Below are positions 32,838 to 33,239 of a DNA stretch of 33,239 nt, piece by piece (the first letter of the stretch is position 1; each line of letters opens with the position of its first letter). The DNA is from a bacterium. GTDB lineage: Bacteria > Chlamydiota > Chlamydiia > Chlamydiales > SM23-39. Where the stretch lies: the NCBI GenBank assembly GCA_021781995.1, contig JAJXVT010000014.1, positions 1-33,239 of the forward strand, written 5' to 3'. Under the pieces are notes generated by a model. It worked only from the letters and a program-made list of their open reading frames with translations. It did no database searches and was not told the origin of the DNA. A program made the translations under genes and the position numbers.

Positions 32838-33239
32838 TTAACCTTTGAGGAGCCGTTTTGTAAATCCTTTGCGTGCTTTTCTTCGAAGGGCAACCTTTGC
32901 AGTACGGCCGTAAGCCACTTCGTGTAAATTTTCAATTGCAATAAAAGCGCTGGGGTCTTCTCTTAAGACGATTTCTTTGAGTTCGGCGAGGTCTAACCTT
33001 TCTACAATAATGAATAAAATATCTCGGTCTTCTCCAGAATAACCGCCTTTGCCTTTAATGAACGTTAAGCCGAGCCCGAGTTCATGTGTGATGATTTTAC
33101 TGATGTTGTCTGGTTTAGAGCACATGATTAGAACGGATTTTAGTTCTTCCAGACCGGCGATGACGATATCCATCATTTTGAAAGCTACGATGTAAGTCAT
33201 TAAAGAACGTAAAGCTATGTGCCAATCTGAAAAAATCCA
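32838..33239 (-). CDS. YitT/DUF2179 family membrane protein (C-terminal part, runs off the window)
   Basis: The frame is open through the window end: codons for WIFSDWHIALRSL precede MTYIVAFKMMDIVIAG, so the methionine at 33200 is internal. What is visible is the last membrane helix (SLMTYIVAFKMMDIVIAG) followed by the cytosolic DUF2179 domain: VLIMCSKPDNISKIITHELG, GLTFIKGKGGYSGEDRDIL, then DPSAFIAIENLHEVAYG. These are the family's conserved blocks. The last 20 residues are strongly basic (RRKARKGFTKRLLKG). Function of the family is poorly known; multi-spanning inner-membrane proteins. It is followed by the DUSP gene after eight bases. Confidence 0.88.
   Translation of the reverse strand, partial: WIFSDWHIALRSLMTYIVAFKMMDIVIAGLEELKSVLIMCSKPDNISKIITHELGLGLTFIKGKGGYSGEDRDILFIIVERLDLAELKEIVLREDPSAFIAIENLHEVAYGRTAKVALRRKARKGFTKRLLKG

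Noticed and set aside
1..33239. tRNA or rRNA genes, CRISPR arrays, prophage genes, replication origin
   Set aside because: No cloverleaf with a GTTCGA-type T loop, no regularly spaced direct repeats, no phage structural genes and no DnaA-box cluster were seen by eye; a covariance search would be needed to exclude small RNAs.

Overview
The window comes from the chromosome of a bacterium of the phylum Chlamydiae, most likely an amoeba-associated 'environmental' lineage (Parachlamydiales) rather than Chlamydiaceae. On the minus strand, sctU-sctV-copN-scc1-malQ and rpsA-nusA-infB-rbfA-truB-ychF follow, as I recall it, the order CT_086 to CT_098 of Chlamydia trachomatis. Protein details (Scc1, CopN with an acidic tail, long chlamydial S1, short NusA) agree. 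Features foreign to Chlamydiaceae are rfbA, eukaryote-like protein kinases and a dual-specificity phosphatase, a hybrid histidine kinase, a Lpg1974-type porin, insertion-sequence debris and small palindromic repeats. Genus cannot be fixed from the sequence alone.

Layout. 1-8.1 kb (minus): 5' part of rpmB, a secreted-looking transglutaminase-like/TPR protein, then malQ, the chaperone scc1, the gatekeeper copN, and the export-apparatus genes sctV and sctU, joined by 4-base overlaps or very short gaps. sctU carries an apparent -1 frameshift in a T4 run. 8.1-12.0 kb: an accessory block that interrupts the sctU/ychF neighbourhood. It holds an unknown 190-aa proline-tailed protein, two paralogous protein kinases, a 164-bp palindromic element and a nest of longer inverted repeats. 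12.0-19.7 kb (minus): the translation/transcription operon nusA-infB-rbfA-truB-ychF, preceded by rpsA with its own promoter and a strong hairpin terminator. ribF, expected between ychF and truB, is missing. 19.9-24.8 kb: a 647-aa protein of unknown function, a convergent outer-membrane porin, then a graveyard of IS630 and IS110 remnants and a second copy of the 164-bp element.

24.8-31.9 kb (plus): a soluble hybrid histidine kinase followed by a tightly packed metabolic run: rpe, a YvcK/CofD-like gene, a HAD phosphatase, efp, accB, accC and rfbA. From rpe onward every junction overlaps or is within a few bases. 31.9-33.2 kb (minus): a DUSP-type phosphatase downstream of a YitT/DUF2179 protein that runs off the window.

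The most notable signals are: (i) the two kinases lack the beta-3 lysine but each has a lysine at the spacing used by eukaryotic WNK ('with no lysine') kinases, and both read DFD instead of DFG; (ii) the sctU frameshift in an otherwise intact type III secretion operon; (iii) two 164-bp near-palindromes about 91% identical, one of which supplies the stop codon of a kinase; (iv) a four-armed inverted-repeat cluster; and (v) a structured non-coding segment before the broken IS110 recombinase, where a guide ('bridge') RNA could be encoded.
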